Origin: Cylicocyclus nassatus | Taxonomy: Eukaryota; Nematoda; Chromadorea; Rhabditida; Strongylidae | DNA length: 64,000 nucleotides | Direction: 5' to 3' | NCBI GenBank assembly: GCA_958299035.1 | Contig: CATQJL010000001.1 | Span: 21,249,433-21,313,432, forward strand | In this document: positions 11,800 through 23,859 of the stretch, piece by piece | How positions within the stretch are numbered: the stretch's first letter is position 1 | Layout of the letters: every line of letters starts with the position of its first letter | The notes under the pieces: generated by a model | What the model was told of the DNA's origin: nothing | Databases searched by the model: none | Seen by the model: the letters and a program-made list of their open reading frames with translations, nothing else | Made by a program: the position numbers and the translations under genes

Positions 11800-12420
11800 A
11801 GTAGAGCACTTGTTTTACGCTACTTTTTTTGAAGGTTGTTTTGAAATTTTTTGAGGAAATTTTAGCATTATCCGGTGCAAAAATCATGAACCACCCCACC
11901 CTGATAAATCTAAACTCTAGAATTCTCAGGCATAGTTAAGTAACCTTTGACTCAAAGTAAAGGTTGTTTCGAAATTTCTTGGAAATTTTTAATGTTATCC
12001 GGTGCAAAAATTATGAACCACCCCAATAGATCTAAAATTTCCAGGCAAAGTAAAGCAATTTTTGATTCAACTAGACTGGCAGCTGGAAGGCGGGGCTTTG
12101 TGACCTAATTAAGGCCGCTCGCGACGCGATCTTCGTCTCTCTATTGCGCGCGCTCTCTGGTCATTTTCTAGCCTTAATTACGTCACGAAGCTCCACCTTC
12201 CAACCGCCAATCCAATTAAATCAAAGGGTAGAGCACTTGTTTTACGTTATTTTTCTTTTTTTCTAAATACGTAATCTGATGTGAAGGTTGCTTCAAAATC
12301 TAAATATTAATAGACTTAGGGGTTACTTTGAAATTTTCTAGAAGAACTTAGCATTTTCCGGTGCAAAAATTGAGAACCACTTGGTAGATCTAAACTCTGT
12401 GACAAAGCTTAGTAGCCATA
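11800..12420. repeat. Three decayed copies of a direct repeat, interrupted by an element
   Basis: The block tccggtgcaaaaat...gaacca recurs near 11874, 11999 and 12358, each preceded by gaaggttgtttYgaaat-like sequence. The phrase agcacttgttttacg also occurs at 11806 and 12233. A family A element sits between the second and third copies, so the array predates that insertion. Confidence 0.6.
12059..12227. mobile_element. TIR element family A, complete copy
   Basis: Terminal words tttgattcaa and ttaaatcaaagg and long imperfect inverted arms (ggaaggcggggctttgtgac against gtcacgaagctccaccttcc) define a foldback of about 169 bp. No open frame. It matches 21326-21498 and 22471-22622. Confidence 0.75.
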
Positions 12421-13180
12421 AAAAATTTCTCCTTTGGTGCCAAATTTGAATTTTGGCTTTTCAGATTTCTTTGCGAGTATCCGCCCGAAGAGCTCTGCCC
12501 ATTTCACTTCCTCGTTCTCAGATTCATCATTGTCGCCTCTACGATCGCTGTCAAATCTCATCCCATAAAAATCTCAGGGGAATCACTTGTCGCATCAGTT
12601 TAGACCACCAGTCTAGTTGGCACTAGTTTTCTTTTGTCACCAATAAATATGGCCATTAACGTCCAAGAATTGCCTGAAAACTGCGCGAGAAGTGGCATTA
12701 AGCTGAGAAAATGATAAATTGCCCTTTTTATCAGGTGAGAATTGGCATAAGCATGGTTGAGTGAGAAAAAAGTTGAGCGATTGAGCGAGTTGTAATCTCT
12801 GGTGTGTGCCATTCGATTCGTACCTAGCAAAGGATCAGCTGTTGTGCTTGTTTAAGCTCTGAGTATGAGCAACACAGCAAGAATGTGGCGCTTTCAATCC
12901 TTCGATATTTTTGTAATTTTTAACTCTTCCCATTTCGTCTTCTATCCTTACATAACCTTCGTCTACCTATGCTCAAGCCTGGCTAATATCATATTTGCTT
13001 GAAACTCCTTTTTCTATTTCTTTTTTTTTCTTTCCTAATGCATCTCTGATATCATAAAGTTCTCTCTCTGTTGCGTTTGTTTATCACTTCATTCATCTTT
13101 GCTCTTATTGTTTAGACAATCCGCAATTTTTGAGGAGCGTAACTTTCTATCGTTTCGTAGTGCCCAAAAAACAGTTGGTA
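12421..13180. other. No supported gene
   Basis: Only short chance frames and pyrimidine-rich runs are seen. Confidence 0.5.
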
Positions 13181-13852
13181 CAGGGTGTCCCAAAAGTAAG
13201 TACACACTTTCAATCGCCAATATTTCTCTTCCCAATGGGTCTTTTTTGCCAGTCAAGTACATTTCTGTAGAGGAGGCTTCAACTTAGATTTACAGTATCG
13301 ATCGAATCACCGATCGCCTTTCGTTACTGTGGGATTACGGTAAGAACTTCCAGCATGTGGAATCATTTAGAAATATGCCATCTAACAAAATTTTTTTCAA
13401 AACTGAAAAGTTGTGTACCAGGGTTTTCGCGCCGCTGATTCCACCATGCAACTTTTCACGAGTGTTTTCAGCTTTTCTACGGTGCAATCACAATTCTAAC
13501 AAACACTGGGAATTCGGTCATTACGGTTTACCTGGGATAACTTTGGAAAGAAGCATCGCAGTAAAATAGAAATCTCATAATCGAAATCATCGGCTTCCAT
13601 AACCATAGCAGAAGGGTATTCGGCTCGTTTGGTTTTGTTCCAAGGCAGAATATGGCTTCCAATGGCCTAAAATGCTTGTCGAATTTCCTACAGTAATCCT
13701 ACAGTAATAAGCGGCGATCGATGATTCGGTCGATACAATAAATCTAAGTTGAAGCCTCAACTACAGAATGGTACTTAAAAGACGGGAAAAGACGCAATGG
13801 GAAGAGAGATATTAACGATTGGGTAGTGTGTACTTACTTTTGGGACACCCTG
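13181..13852 (-). mobile_element. Non-autonomous Tc1/mariner-like element, copy 2
   Basis: Ends cagggtgtcccaaaagtaag and the complement, flanked by TA, 672 bp. The interior aligns with the reverse complement of 7397-8063, including the block related to ccttggaacaaaaccaaac. Clearly diverged, so both insertions are old. No transposase. Confidence 0.8.
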
Positions 13853-14431
13853 TATATCACACTAATACTTGCTGATAAAGAAAAATCGAATCATTATCTA
13901 AGGTTTGGTGCTGAAAATGGTCAATGTCCAATAAATTCTGCTTTCGTTTTTTATCATAATCTCATGGCTTATTAGCAGTTTCAGAAAAATTTTTGCTAAT
14001 CGACGTCTCTACGAATAGTAAAGATTTTCAAATTTTTTTTCGACGATCGGTTTTGTTGCTAAAAATTTTTAATTTGTATAATATTGTTGTGGCGATATTT
14101 TTGTCACACTTCTATTTGTGACATTTTAAGTTCGATTCTTAAGGGATGACAGGGTTGCTAACAGCAAGAACGAGATTGCAAATGCAAATTGCACGATAAA
14201 TAAATAGGACGGTCACGCTTTGTATACATACTCAAGTTTTCGTTTTTCTTCAAAATTTTTTTCTAGCTCTCGATGTTTTTTCCCTTTTGTATTCAAATCT
14301 TGATGTAGCATATTCTCTACTATACAGCAATCTGAGGTTTTGTCTAACGTACAAGATGTGCAAAAATCATCAAATTTTCACAAAGTGTTCGAAACTTTGC
14401 TTCTATGTGGGTCGTGTAGAAGTGATGGATA

Positions 14432-14670
14432 CAGAGCCTGGCACCAGCAGGCACGGGTCAAGCTAAATATCGTTTTTATTACAAGAAGTAAGGGGAATCG
14501 TTCCTGTGGCCGAAAAGATACAAAAATTGCGAAGTTTTTTAGTCGACGTTTCGTTTTTAAGAGTTTTTCTCTTTCGGGTTTTGGGGTCAAAGGGACTTCG
14601 TACGAAATTTTTAAATTCGAAGCGGACTTCGTTTTGATAATTCCCCGGTGCCAGCTCGTGCAGAGCCCTG
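14432..14670. mobile_element. hAT-type miniature element with 8-bp target duplication
   Basis: The element starts cagagcctggcacc and ends ggtgccagctcgtgcagagccctg. GATGGATA is present on both sides (14424-14431 and 14671-14678). CAGAG/CAGGG ends with an 8-bp duplication are typical of the hAT superfamily. It shares both ends with the 1-kb element at 37343-38365. Confidence 0.8.
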
Positions 14671-14679
14671 GATGGATAT

Positions 14680-16149
14680 AAGTAGCTAAGTAATAACTTC
14701 CAGAGTTTTTCAGAAAAATTTCCTGGCTAAAATGCAGTTATAAATGCAAGGTTGTCATAGCAAAATCGTATCGTGAAACTTGAAACACTTTTACACCATT
14801 TTTTAAACGTTTTTCATAATATTTGATGCAAGACTTAAGGATTTAATGCAGTAATTCATCTATCCCCATGGACTTAGTTCTCATTATCCATTTTTCATAC
14901 TTTTTCATCTTCGCGAAACATAACTGCGGTGCTTTGCAGATAGAAACGCAGCAAATTTTCAGCAATCGCTTGTTTTCGAAGAAATTCTCAAATCCGCAAA
15001 ACGTCGAGCGCTAAGGAATCAAACTTGACGTATGAGCGCTTTGCCTGTGCTATATTGTTCCCAGCAGAATTGATGGTTCAAGTTCCCATCGGAATTGAGC
15101 GGGGCTGTGTCTAGATTCTTCGCCACATTCACGTTATTTCAGCCATTCTTTCGTTGCACGGCTGCAAAATCATTTTTTGACATCAGCTCTTATTTCCACC
15201 CACTGTTAAGACTTCCTTCTAGGACCCAGAAATTTTCCTCGGATCCCTTTACAGAAAATTTGAGAATGGCGTTCAAGTCTCTAAAGCTGTCACTTTTCTA
15301 GTTCTCTCTCGGAGAAGTGCAGCTTATAATGAGCAACACGCTCTCTCTCGTGAAGTGCACGCAAATTGCACATTAGCTCTATATTAGGGCAGACGACGCG
15401 GACGAGTTTCCTCATTAGTGGCTTGCCTCTAGCATTTCCTCTGTTGCACTTCAAATGAAATTAGATATGGGAAATGTCACTAGCAACTTCAAACTTGAAA
15501 TTCTAGCAGGCTGAGAGCAAATTCTCTTAGAAAGTTGATATTTTGAAAAAAGTCTTGATGTGGTCTAGACCTATGAAGAGTTTTTACTGACATACTTCGT
15601 GCATAGGATAGTAGATATATGAATACGAGAGCACTTGTACCCAAAGGTCACTTAGTGACTGGACATTGACACGATAGGATTACTTGCTATCTTGGGTTCA
15701 GCCATTCTTTTTCCTCATCACGCGATTTTCTGGGTAATTTTTATTAATATAGCGTTCCCTACGCAAGTGATTCTTCACTGTAAAATAGAATCACAAATCT
15801 GAAATTTTGTACCCTATTTATTACGAAATGTTCACAAGAAACAAGGTATGTTTTGGAGATTGAATGATCCTAACTTCGTAACTTTCTTTAAACGGAGTAT
15901 AGTATTTCCAGGGCTCTCCTTAAACTCCTCGTTAAAAGAAAGGCCCCATTTCTCACTATTTATTTTTAAAGTCACTCGAGTTTCCAGAATACAAAATGGT
16001 CATGAGTTTGCAAATTTGCATTGATTATCCAGAGCTCAAATTAGGTACCTTCGATACACCATATTTTTGAACAAGCTATAGAGCAGCTACTGCATTTTCA
16101 AAGAGTTAGACTACTGTAATAATTTTTTCACCATCTCTGGTCACAAACA
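14680..16149. other. No supported gene
   Basis: No exon with good acceptor, donor and phase was found on either strand. Confidence 0.5.
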
Positions 16150-16364
16150 GTCATTCAAGTGATTTATTGCACTATCAAAGAGATCCTAAGAAGTTATGGA
16201 TAACTTTGAAAATGATTCACAGCATGTGCTTCGTAAAATCTCCTCAACCCCTTCATGAAAATGGTGGTCTTTTTATGGATGAGCAAAGTAGAATAGATCA
16301 TTCGACTCAAGCAACAAGCTTTATAAGTTATTTATCTAAGTTCTTTATGGTGCGATGGAGCTAG
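16150..16364 (+). pseudogene. Possible non-LTR retrotransposon fragment (linker before reverse transcriptase)
   Basis: The frame reads YQRDPKKLWITLKMI, then LHENGGLFMDEQSRID, then ISYLSKFF. This spacing (D-P-K-K-x-W, a short loop, then a fingers-like helix ending Y-x-S-K-F-F) resembles the segment just upstream of reverse transcriptase in CR1/jockey-type elements. No catalytic domain follows. Tentative. Confidence 0.35.
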
Positions 16365-18379
16365 TTAGGGGGAGGATGGGGTTGCCGAACCACTGGAATC
16401 TGAAGCATTCTAGAAAACTAATATTCTTTTGATGATTCACAATCATTATTCACAAAATAAAGGCAGAAATCAAAAATCATTTGCAAAGAGAAGCACTCAC
16501 ACTTTTGAAAAGATTCAATCAAATCTGCATTCACTCAAGCAAACTTTTTGTTGATCTGCAAACGCGCATTCACCAGGTAAGAAGGTCATGACTATAATTA
16601 CTAGTTTTTGAGCAGAAAAGCCTAAAAACGAAGAAAGCCAAAAAAGCAACTAAACAAAGCCTGGCCTCTTAGTGCTCTCTGGAAAATGTGCATTCGCACA
16701 CTTCAGCAAAAAACATGCATTTCTTCAATGAAAAAGGATTTCTTGCTGGAATTTCTAGCAACTACGCTTACTACAACTAAACGTCTAACTTTGTTCAGAG
16801 GTCTTCTTGTCTGTGAGAAGATCTGGATGGAATTCCAAGGTGGTTACAACTTACAATTACACCTTTTTGGTTAGAATTGTATTGTAGCACAAGGTTTTCA
16901 CGACATTCAATTGAATAAATAAACAGCGCACACAGAACAAGCTAGTGCTGCTTTCAACCCCTCTACTGTAAGCTTATCGTAGGATAAGATGGAGTGATTC
17001 AACTTTTGCGTTCAGACAAACTTTCGAGAATACGTCCAGATACGCTGTGTCATTTCTAATCTTGTCCATCTTCTTGCACGAAGGAATGATGGACATTCAT
17101 ATCCACTCTGGTCCCATTATGGTAATCACATTCAAGACATATTGAATTATGGCACCATCTTCCACAATAACAAGGCCACGACCACGCCCGAGTAGGCGTG
17201 ATGATGCAGCTTGCTTGTCATTTAGAAAGGCATCTTTCATCTTTTTTTTTTTCGTAAGAAAGTTACATTTTGAAAGGATGCGGAGGACATGAGTCTCATT
17301 ATGTGTTGCAATAGCATACGATATATAACTGCTTGCTGCGACAGGCAGTAGCTTGAAAAAACAAACAAAATTGCTATTGAAAATGCCTTCTTAATCGCTT
17401 CCTACCTCCCATGTCTGTCCTCCGTACTATTAGACTCTAAAGGCATTTCTTATTGTTCAGCCAAGGTTCGTACTCTGAAGCTTTCGCTGGGAGTAGTTTG
17501 AGATAAAAGAAACTTGCAGTTTCCGTAAAATTAACGTTGACCTACCAATTCATCCTTAGCCCGAAGTTATTATGGCTATTAATTGAAAAATTTCCCTCTC
17601 CTTGTAAATGAACTAGAAATTGTGTTTTGTACTGCCTTTGCCTCTGCAGATTTCAATTTTTAGTTCCGTTTAGGACCTTTTATACTTGCCCTAGGCTTCT
17701 CAATGTTATTCGACGAAGGGACGACGTGTAAGGATCCCAGGGAAAAGGGAAAACTGATCCGAGCTCGAGAAAAACATAGGGCTTGGCCATTTGGCCTCTA
17801 TATCGTAGGATGAGCCGCTGCTAAGTAACCATGCATTTTTTATGATTGAAATATGAGATGAACATCTACCTAGTTTATAATTTACATAAAGTCATCATTC
17901 TTAGGGTTCTCTTTTCTATTCTATAAAACTCTGAACATCTATCACAAAGTAAATTTTTTTTGAGTCTCTAAATTCCAAATTTTCAAGATTTAGGGATTCC
18001 GGAATAAATCCACTGCCCCTGGTCTTAAAAAAAAATTCAGAATTTGCGATTGGAGTTTCTAGCCTTTGAACCAAATTTTGTGCTATTTTTGTTTGAAACG
18101 CATGCTAGGATTATTAAACCATGATTTTTCCTCTCTGTATTTGAACTGAAACTAGATTTGACTATCGAAAATTGCTTTACGCGTCATGGCTGAAAAAATT
18201 GTTTGAATTATTTTTTTGTGCAAGGAATGTGTTGCGAAGACTAGGCGCGGCACCACACATATTAAATGGCAAAAAATGGAGAAACCTTCGCTTCACACTT
18301 AGAGAGTTGCCCTTTTATCTCAAAAAAAGAGAATAATTGGCATCCTTAATTTTTTCTAAAAACTAATGAAGCTTCACGC
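16365..18379. other. No supported gene
   Basis: One 62-codon frame (16686-16874, plus) has no splice support. The rest is AT-rich with nothing recognisable. Confidence 0.5.
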
Positions 18380-18592
18380 TTAAAGCCGATGTATCCGTTT
18401 TAATGCGCTGATTGTTGGCAATGCCGTCACAAATTGGACTCGTTTCATCCTACGCACCGCATCCGCGACAAGCTGCCGACAAGCTCCTCCATCATTTTTG
18501 TTTTTCTGTCTTTCCGAGATGCTCACGGCTCGGTTTATAGCATTGTTAATGTGCTTATATGTAGTGAGGAATCTTCGTCTTCCATTCGCCAT
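18380..18592 (-). CDS. Candidate exon/ORF, unknown basic protein
   Basis: A 70-codon frame starts at ATG (18592) just after a tagcag that could be an acceptor and ends TAA. It is basic and protein-like (ends TALPTISALKRIHRL). An in-frame stop lies 6 bases upstream of the ATG. No recognised domain. Confidence 0.35.
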   Translation of the reverse strand: MANGRRRFLTTYKHINNAINRAVSISERQKNKNDGGACRQLVADAVRRMKRVQFVTALPTISALKRIHRL

Positions 18593-20484
18593 CTGCTATG
18601 CTCCTCTTCGTGAAAGCATTCATTAACATTAGTGTCGTAAAATTCGTTCTTCTCTCACGTTCCATATATTTTTTAGTTAAATATTGTATTTGTTAGGTTG
18701 CAGCACTTGTCTTGCAAAACAAAAAAAAGGTCTGAGGATGTACGAAGATGGTTCTCTTGTCTATATACTTTTTGTCATAGATAACAGGTGTTATACTTAA
18801 TCAGATTTATATATTATTCATTCTATAACTAGGAGAAGCGAGACTGCATTGCACATATTGTCTAAACAAGCCTAATCGTGTACTTATCGGATTTATACTT
18901 GTCATTTATCTCGTCCAGGTTTATTCACTTTTTGGAAACAGGGAAGAACAGACTCAAACATGTTAGGACAATGTCCGCAATGCGGTCACGCGTCTCCTAG
19001 TCATAGAATAGATGATAAATACTAGTTCTATCTCTTTTGAAAATTACAGATGTCCGCAGAAACATTCATTTTATTACCAATGAGTAAGTCACATAATGAA
19101 ACTAAAATTAATAAATGATCTGTTTACAAAAATTTTCAGCCTATATTCTTTTTTTTTCGTGACATACCACACGGGTCAGTTCAATAGTCACTATAGCCGC
19201 GAAATGCAGAAAATAATTTTTTTTTCGTTTTGAGCGTCGTTGAATCAGAAAAGCGCATAATTCTTCCCTACGCACTAAATAACAGGCGTATTCGTTAAAA
19301 CTAAAAGAAATTACGCATAATTGGTACAAAATTTATATTCCTAGCTAACACATACATGTGCAATGATTAAGCTAAGGTTGGAAAATGGAGAAAAAATACT
19401 GCATATCGCTTTCTCCTTCGCAAATGATTCTATTGCATAATCTTTTAGAGTTTTGTCTTCAAATTATCCTGGAAACCATATGCGCAGCAGTTCTCAAAAC
19501 ATTTCCTTGTGCAAAATATTCGGCGCTGAACAAAATAAGTGTTAATTTCTGAAATTGAGAAAAAAAGTGCAGTTTACGCGGACATGTTCTAGGATAAGCA
19601 TAGGTTTTGAGTGCATTCGTTTCGCTCGCTTCTTTCCCTCCTCTTCTCCCTTTTGGGCTGACAAAGTATTGTGTCAATATAGTTCTGCAAGAGCAGAGAA
19701 ACTCATGACATCGTCATGGAGACAAGATCTTCAACTCAGTAAAAATCTGAGATTTTTTATTATAAAGCATACTCATTTCGTTTTCACTGTACTGCAACAA
19801 CCAAATTAGCTTCGTTTTTATCTTATGCCGAAGGAATATCAGAAATTCTCAACATGCACATCTTCCCATCTTCTCTATGGCTATCGACGCTTCTATCCCA
19901 TTGCTCCGGTTGCTAATATGAAAATTGCCCAGCTGTCCAGTCGAGTTAGGCTAGCTCCCGGTGCGAAGTAGGTTCATAGGGGCTCAAGCCAGTTACGGGC
20001 ACAGCCCACCACTTCCGAAAAATTTCAGTTTCCAAGCACTTTTTTGTGTGATGTTCAAATATTAAAAAAATGGCCCTGTTATTTCAGTTTTCTTTTTCTG
20101 TTATCCTGACAACATCACAACCTTTCTCATATTCCGAAGCTTCGAAAACTCCGTTCCCACTAGCCTATACTCGTTCCCGATATTCTTTATTGTTTCTGAG
20201 TGCTAGAGAAGTACTCAAAGCCATTATTGCTAACAATTTCGTTGGCCGTAATACTGCAACGGCGCTGAGTTATGAGCATAATTATAAGCTAGAAAATCTG
20301 CTCGTTGCATCTCATGACTCTCTCTCTCGCAATTCTTTCAGTCTCGTCTCAAGAATTCGCACAGCTCTTGCATCCCCTATGTGCACAACGTCTCTCATCA
20401 TTTTTTTCCGATTTGAGAAACATTCACTTATGTAAACAATCTTAATGGTTTCGTGCAATCGTTCTTTTCGCTTCTCTATTATGT
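18593..20484. other. Little supported; weak minus-strand exon near 20312-20470
   Basis: On the minus strand at 20312-20470 a charged frame ends IGDARAVRILETRLKELRER and a stop. It may be the last exon of a gene whose upstream part is replaced by the repeat at 20485. The complementary plus-strand frame (20070-20435) is probably its shadow. No other signal. Confidence 0.3.
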
Positions 20485-20771
20485 TGAAGACAATGGATCG
20501 GCAAAATGGACCCTTCTCGGATTTTGATGGGGTTAGATAGTAGACCCCCACTACACTGTAACCCAAACCCCACCTGCCAATCCATGCGCTATATCCTAAA
20601 AAGCCGCTTCAAAACTCCTATTGAGTGAATACTGCGGAGCTTTGAAGCGCATTTCTCATGATTTAGCGCATCAATTGGCAGTTGGGGTTTGGACTACAAT
20701 GTATTGAGGATCTACTAACTAAACCCACCAAAATCGGAAAAGGGCCCAATTCGCCGATCCACTGCCTTTAA
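20485..20771. mobile_element. TIR foldback element family C, copy 1
   Basis: About 140 bp at each end are inverted copies. The left end has atggatcggcaaaatgga and cccaaaccccacctgccaat; the right end carries the complement of cagtggatcggcgaattggg. A second, more complex copy lies at 62485-62838. No open frame. Confidence 0.75.
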
Positions 20772-21234
20772 ACTCGTATTTTCTACTGCAGTGATATTGT
20801 TCAATATTACAGTATGCATTTATGTGAAAGGCAATCGAATTTAACTCGAAGAGCTTGTTGTCAACTTGTTTTATTGCTGAATGATACTACAAAGGTGCGT
20901 GATAAGTTTTGCAAGTATTGAGATAATTTTTTCAACCCCTTGTGGTCATTTCCTTGATCATTTGCACAAATCAAATGACTATTCCCTTTCGCATGCAAGC
21001 AGGAGAGTGCAATCAGCGACGTCTTTCAAAAAATTTTTGGTAGCCTCTTAAAAATCTGGCGGACATATAAACTCGATTTCTCCGTTTTTCTTTTTGAAAA
21101 AGTTCCGAATTTTTGAAAAATTTTAGAAAGTATTTCGATTGATCACAAGTAAAAACAAGTCATTTGCTCAATTTTTTATACCTCATGTGGGACATTAGAG
21201 TTCGCGACCCATTTTTAGAGGGGGTGGGAATCAT

Positions 21235-21645
21235 ATACAGTCCATTCCAACTCAGAACAGGTCAAATGGCATGACCGCGTCCGTTTCACAAAGGTAAGGT
21301 CGCAGCGCATCAGCAGTTGTACTATCCTTTGATTCAAAGGGCTTGGAGGCTTGAAGGCGGGGCTTTGTGACCTAGTTAATGCTGGGGAATGATCAGAGAG
21401 CACACGCGCAAGAGAGACGCATACCGCGTAGCGGGCGCGAGCGGCCTTAGTTAGGTCACAAAGCCCCGCGTTCCAGCCGCCAGCCAGCTAATCAAAGGTT
21501 ACATCATGATGGAACCGTGTCTGTGCTTCCACACTCTTTCGATCTTGATTGGCAAACGCAATGCTGTGCGCTCGCATTCGAGCAAAGCAGACGTCACTCT
21601 ACTTCAGATTGCACACTTAGGATGGGTTGAAATGGACTGTATGCT
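21235..21645. mobile_element. TIR element (ends atacagtccatt) carrying a nested family A insertion
   Basis: Left end atacagtccattccaactca (21236) and right end tgggttgaaatggactgtat (about 21624-21643) are inverted repeats. The family A element at 21326-21498 lies inside, so it inserted later. Confidence 0.6.
21326..21498. mobile_element. TIR element family A, complete copy
   Basis: Ends cctttgatt and aatcaaagg. Long inverted arms contain ggcggggctttgtgacctag against ttaggtcacaaagccccg. It gives the clearest view of family boundaries. Confidence 0.8.
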
Positions 21646-21885
21646 GACTTATTTCGTGAACTCCACATTCTATCAACAGATGCACAGTATTAGCTGTCTA
21701 AAACAGCCAACAAAGAACAGCTTCTCTAACGTTTTTTTCAAAAGCGTAATATGATCCGCATCATGTCAGACTATATTTACACATCAAACGCAGCTTCACA
21801 GCAGAGTTATGTTTTAGCTAGCTCCAGTTTCAGCGCAGTTACATATCAATTTGTAGTTTGTCTATTCATCCAGTTCTTTTCATAG

Positions 21886-23239
21886 TCCCGCTTTCTTTGA
21901 TAAAAAAAAAACAAGAACTTTTAAGAACACGAGGACTACCATAAAAGCAAATCCCGTAAGGGAAGCTCTAATACTCTACTACTGTTGGTTTACTATTTTA
22001 GGTACCCTTCTGCAACGAGTTATTAACACAGAACTACAGCGATTATACAGTAAGTGCTGACAAGAGACTGACAACGACTCTTAACCAAAAGACTTTAGTT
22101 CTATTCACCGCCAGTCTTTCTGGATGAACCGGCAGATGTACGAGAAGATCATGTAACATTCTTATTGGGTATAATGGTGCTTATGTTGGTCGCATGTGGT
22201 TGCATTTTCACGCTCAGTCGTCTCACAAAACCTAGGTTTGCTTTGTTAATAGCATGTTTTTGTACTTAGGGTTCCTTCTGACTTCCGACCGAACGACTAC
22301 TTGAAGTTCCTTTGATTCAGATTCCGCATCAATTACGGAACAATTTCAAACTATGACTTCATGATGTGGATGCCTACAAAAGCAAATAGGAGGTGAGACG
22401 GTAAATGGTGATTACATAAGAAGCGTGCTGTGCTATACATAAAAGGGGTAGAAAAGCGTGGGATAATACGCTTTGTTTCAACGAGATTGGCGGCTCTAAG
22501 GCGGGGTTTCGAGACCTGGTCGAGGCCAGGAGTGATCGGAGAGCATACTCGCGAGAGAGACGCAGACTGCGTCGCGGGTGCGAGCAATTGCCTGCTAGCC
22601 GCCAACCCCGTTGAATCAAAGGGTACCATCCGTCTCCGCGACCTGTTGCCTGCTTATGCGGCTTACACTCGTGCGGCCGCTTCGCCTAGATCTTGCACCA
22701 CGTCTGCGACGTATCCTCTGGTCTTAACCCACGCCTGACAGACTAATGCAACTGGCGAGCGTGGAAAAATGCCCAGAGGAGTACGCAAACGCGGCGGTAT
22801 CCAAGCAAGACGGTCTTGAGATTGAAGCTGCTTGAGTCGGCGCCACTGCCATTCAGACAGAGGGTAGACTATGTGACAGTAAATAGGTATGCCTGCGGTG
22901 CCGACATTTGCCAACTACATTTGCGCGTGAACAAATTGCTACCATTTTAACGTGGATTTTTCAGGTCGTCAGTAATGGTACTTTTACGAGGTATGACGTG
23001 CCGACGGACACCAAATAATCGCAGTTCTAACATAAGCGTAGTCTCGTCAAACATAGGGTATGCGCAAAGCGAGGACCAAGCAACAAGGGCTCATTACATT
23101 GTGCACTAAACCTATTTTTTACAGATTACTACCATCTTACCAAACCGCCACCTCCACACCAACATCTGCGCTATCATCCTTTCCACCACCGCCCTATGCC
23201 GAGACGCAGAGACTGACAGAAGAAAATCAATCTCTTTAG
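21886..23239 (+). CDS. Single-pass membrane protein with a proline-rich PPPPY tail (C-terminal part)
   Basis: Five exons join in phase: 21886-21955, 22002-22049, 22099-22235, 22965-23057 and 23125-23239 (stop TAG). Introns are 46, 49, 729, and 67 bp with donors gtaagg, gtaagt, gtttgc, gtatgc and acceptors such as tattttag and ttacag. The protein has an extracellular part with VPFCNELLTQNYSDYT, then a hydrophobic helix (FLLGIMVLMLVACGCIFTL), a basic stop-transfer segment, and a Ser/Thr/Pro-rich tail with LPSYQT and FPPPPYAET. PPxY is a known binding motif for WW domains, so the tail may recruit a NEDD4-type ligase; that is inference. The N-terminal exons and signal peptide are not identified. 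The general layout recalls Shisa/VOPP-type proteins but I cannot claim homology. The first exon, which includes a lysine run from an A-tract, is the least certain. A family A element lies in intron 3. Confidence 0.65.
22471..22622. mobile_element. TIR element family A inside an intron
   Basis: Matches the family A core (cgcgagagagacgcagactg) and ends in gttgaatcaaagg. It lies within the 729-bp intron of the membrane-protein gene, which explains that intron's length. Confidence 0.75.
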
Positions 23240-23346
23240 AAGAGCGTGTCATGCTAAGCAAATTTATAGAGCTCAAAGGTTGCTAGGAAATTTCGAAGAC
23301 TGCATCCGTCCACTGAAACTTTCGTTACCTCGTTTTGTTAGTTGAG

Positions 23347-23859
23347 AATTTGTATATGAAGCCCTTCAAACTTATGATGTTAAGAAGGAATCCAGCAAAA
23401 GGAAAATAAGATTTGCCGAAAAAGCAGAATTAACACTGCGCAAATACGCCCTTATAAATGAGCATCTATTTTATGGTGTGTGGACCAATGCCGAAACTTC
23501 AAAAACAATGCTGTTCGATACTCAAATATTCAAGGACTAGGGATGATAGCCATCTCTCACCATTAAACCCAACTTATCACTGATTCAGCAAGAATAGATT
23601 ATTCATACCAAAATTATTACTAAAAGTAAAGCAAAAAAGCTAGTCTTTCTCTTTAGACAGGATATGATATAGTTAACTATAAAATTCGGCTTCTTACTTC
23701 TTCTCGTCAGAAAGTCTGTGCCGCGTTTCGGTCGAAAGCGCAACTGGCGACGATGTTCTTTTGCGCTTGGTGTCACCAGTACTGTCGGAAGACATCTGGA
23801 GAAACTGCATTTTATTGCACAATTACGTTCAGAAAAAAAAGGAAACGTGCATTTTATAA
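23347..23859 (+). CDS. Two-exon gene downstream of the membrane-protein gene; unidentified helical protein
   Basis: Exon 1 (23347-23475) begins after gttag/ttgag and reads FVYEALQTYDVKKESSKRKI, then a helical stretch (AEKAELTLRKYALINEHLFY). With a gtgtgt donor at 23476 it joins exon 2 (23711-23859) in phase. Exon 2 has an excellent acceptor (cttcttctcgtcag) and reads SLCRVSVESATGDDVLLRLV, SPVLSEDIW, ending TAA at 23857. If the donor is skipped, exon 1 ends at TAG 23538-23540. The order of helices and the LLxLxSPxLSxxxW segment recall the N-terminus of RPAP2/Rtr1 phosphatases, but the diagnostic zinc cysteines are not visible, so I leave it unnamed. It starts about 100 bp after the previous gene on the same strand, a spacing seen in nematode operons. 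The first acceptor is weak, so earlier exons may exist. Confidence 0.5.

Noticed and set aside
20070..20435. 121-codon plus ORF with hydrophobic start
   Set aside because: Its serine-rich second half is the complement of a charged minus-strand frame that looks more like real protein.
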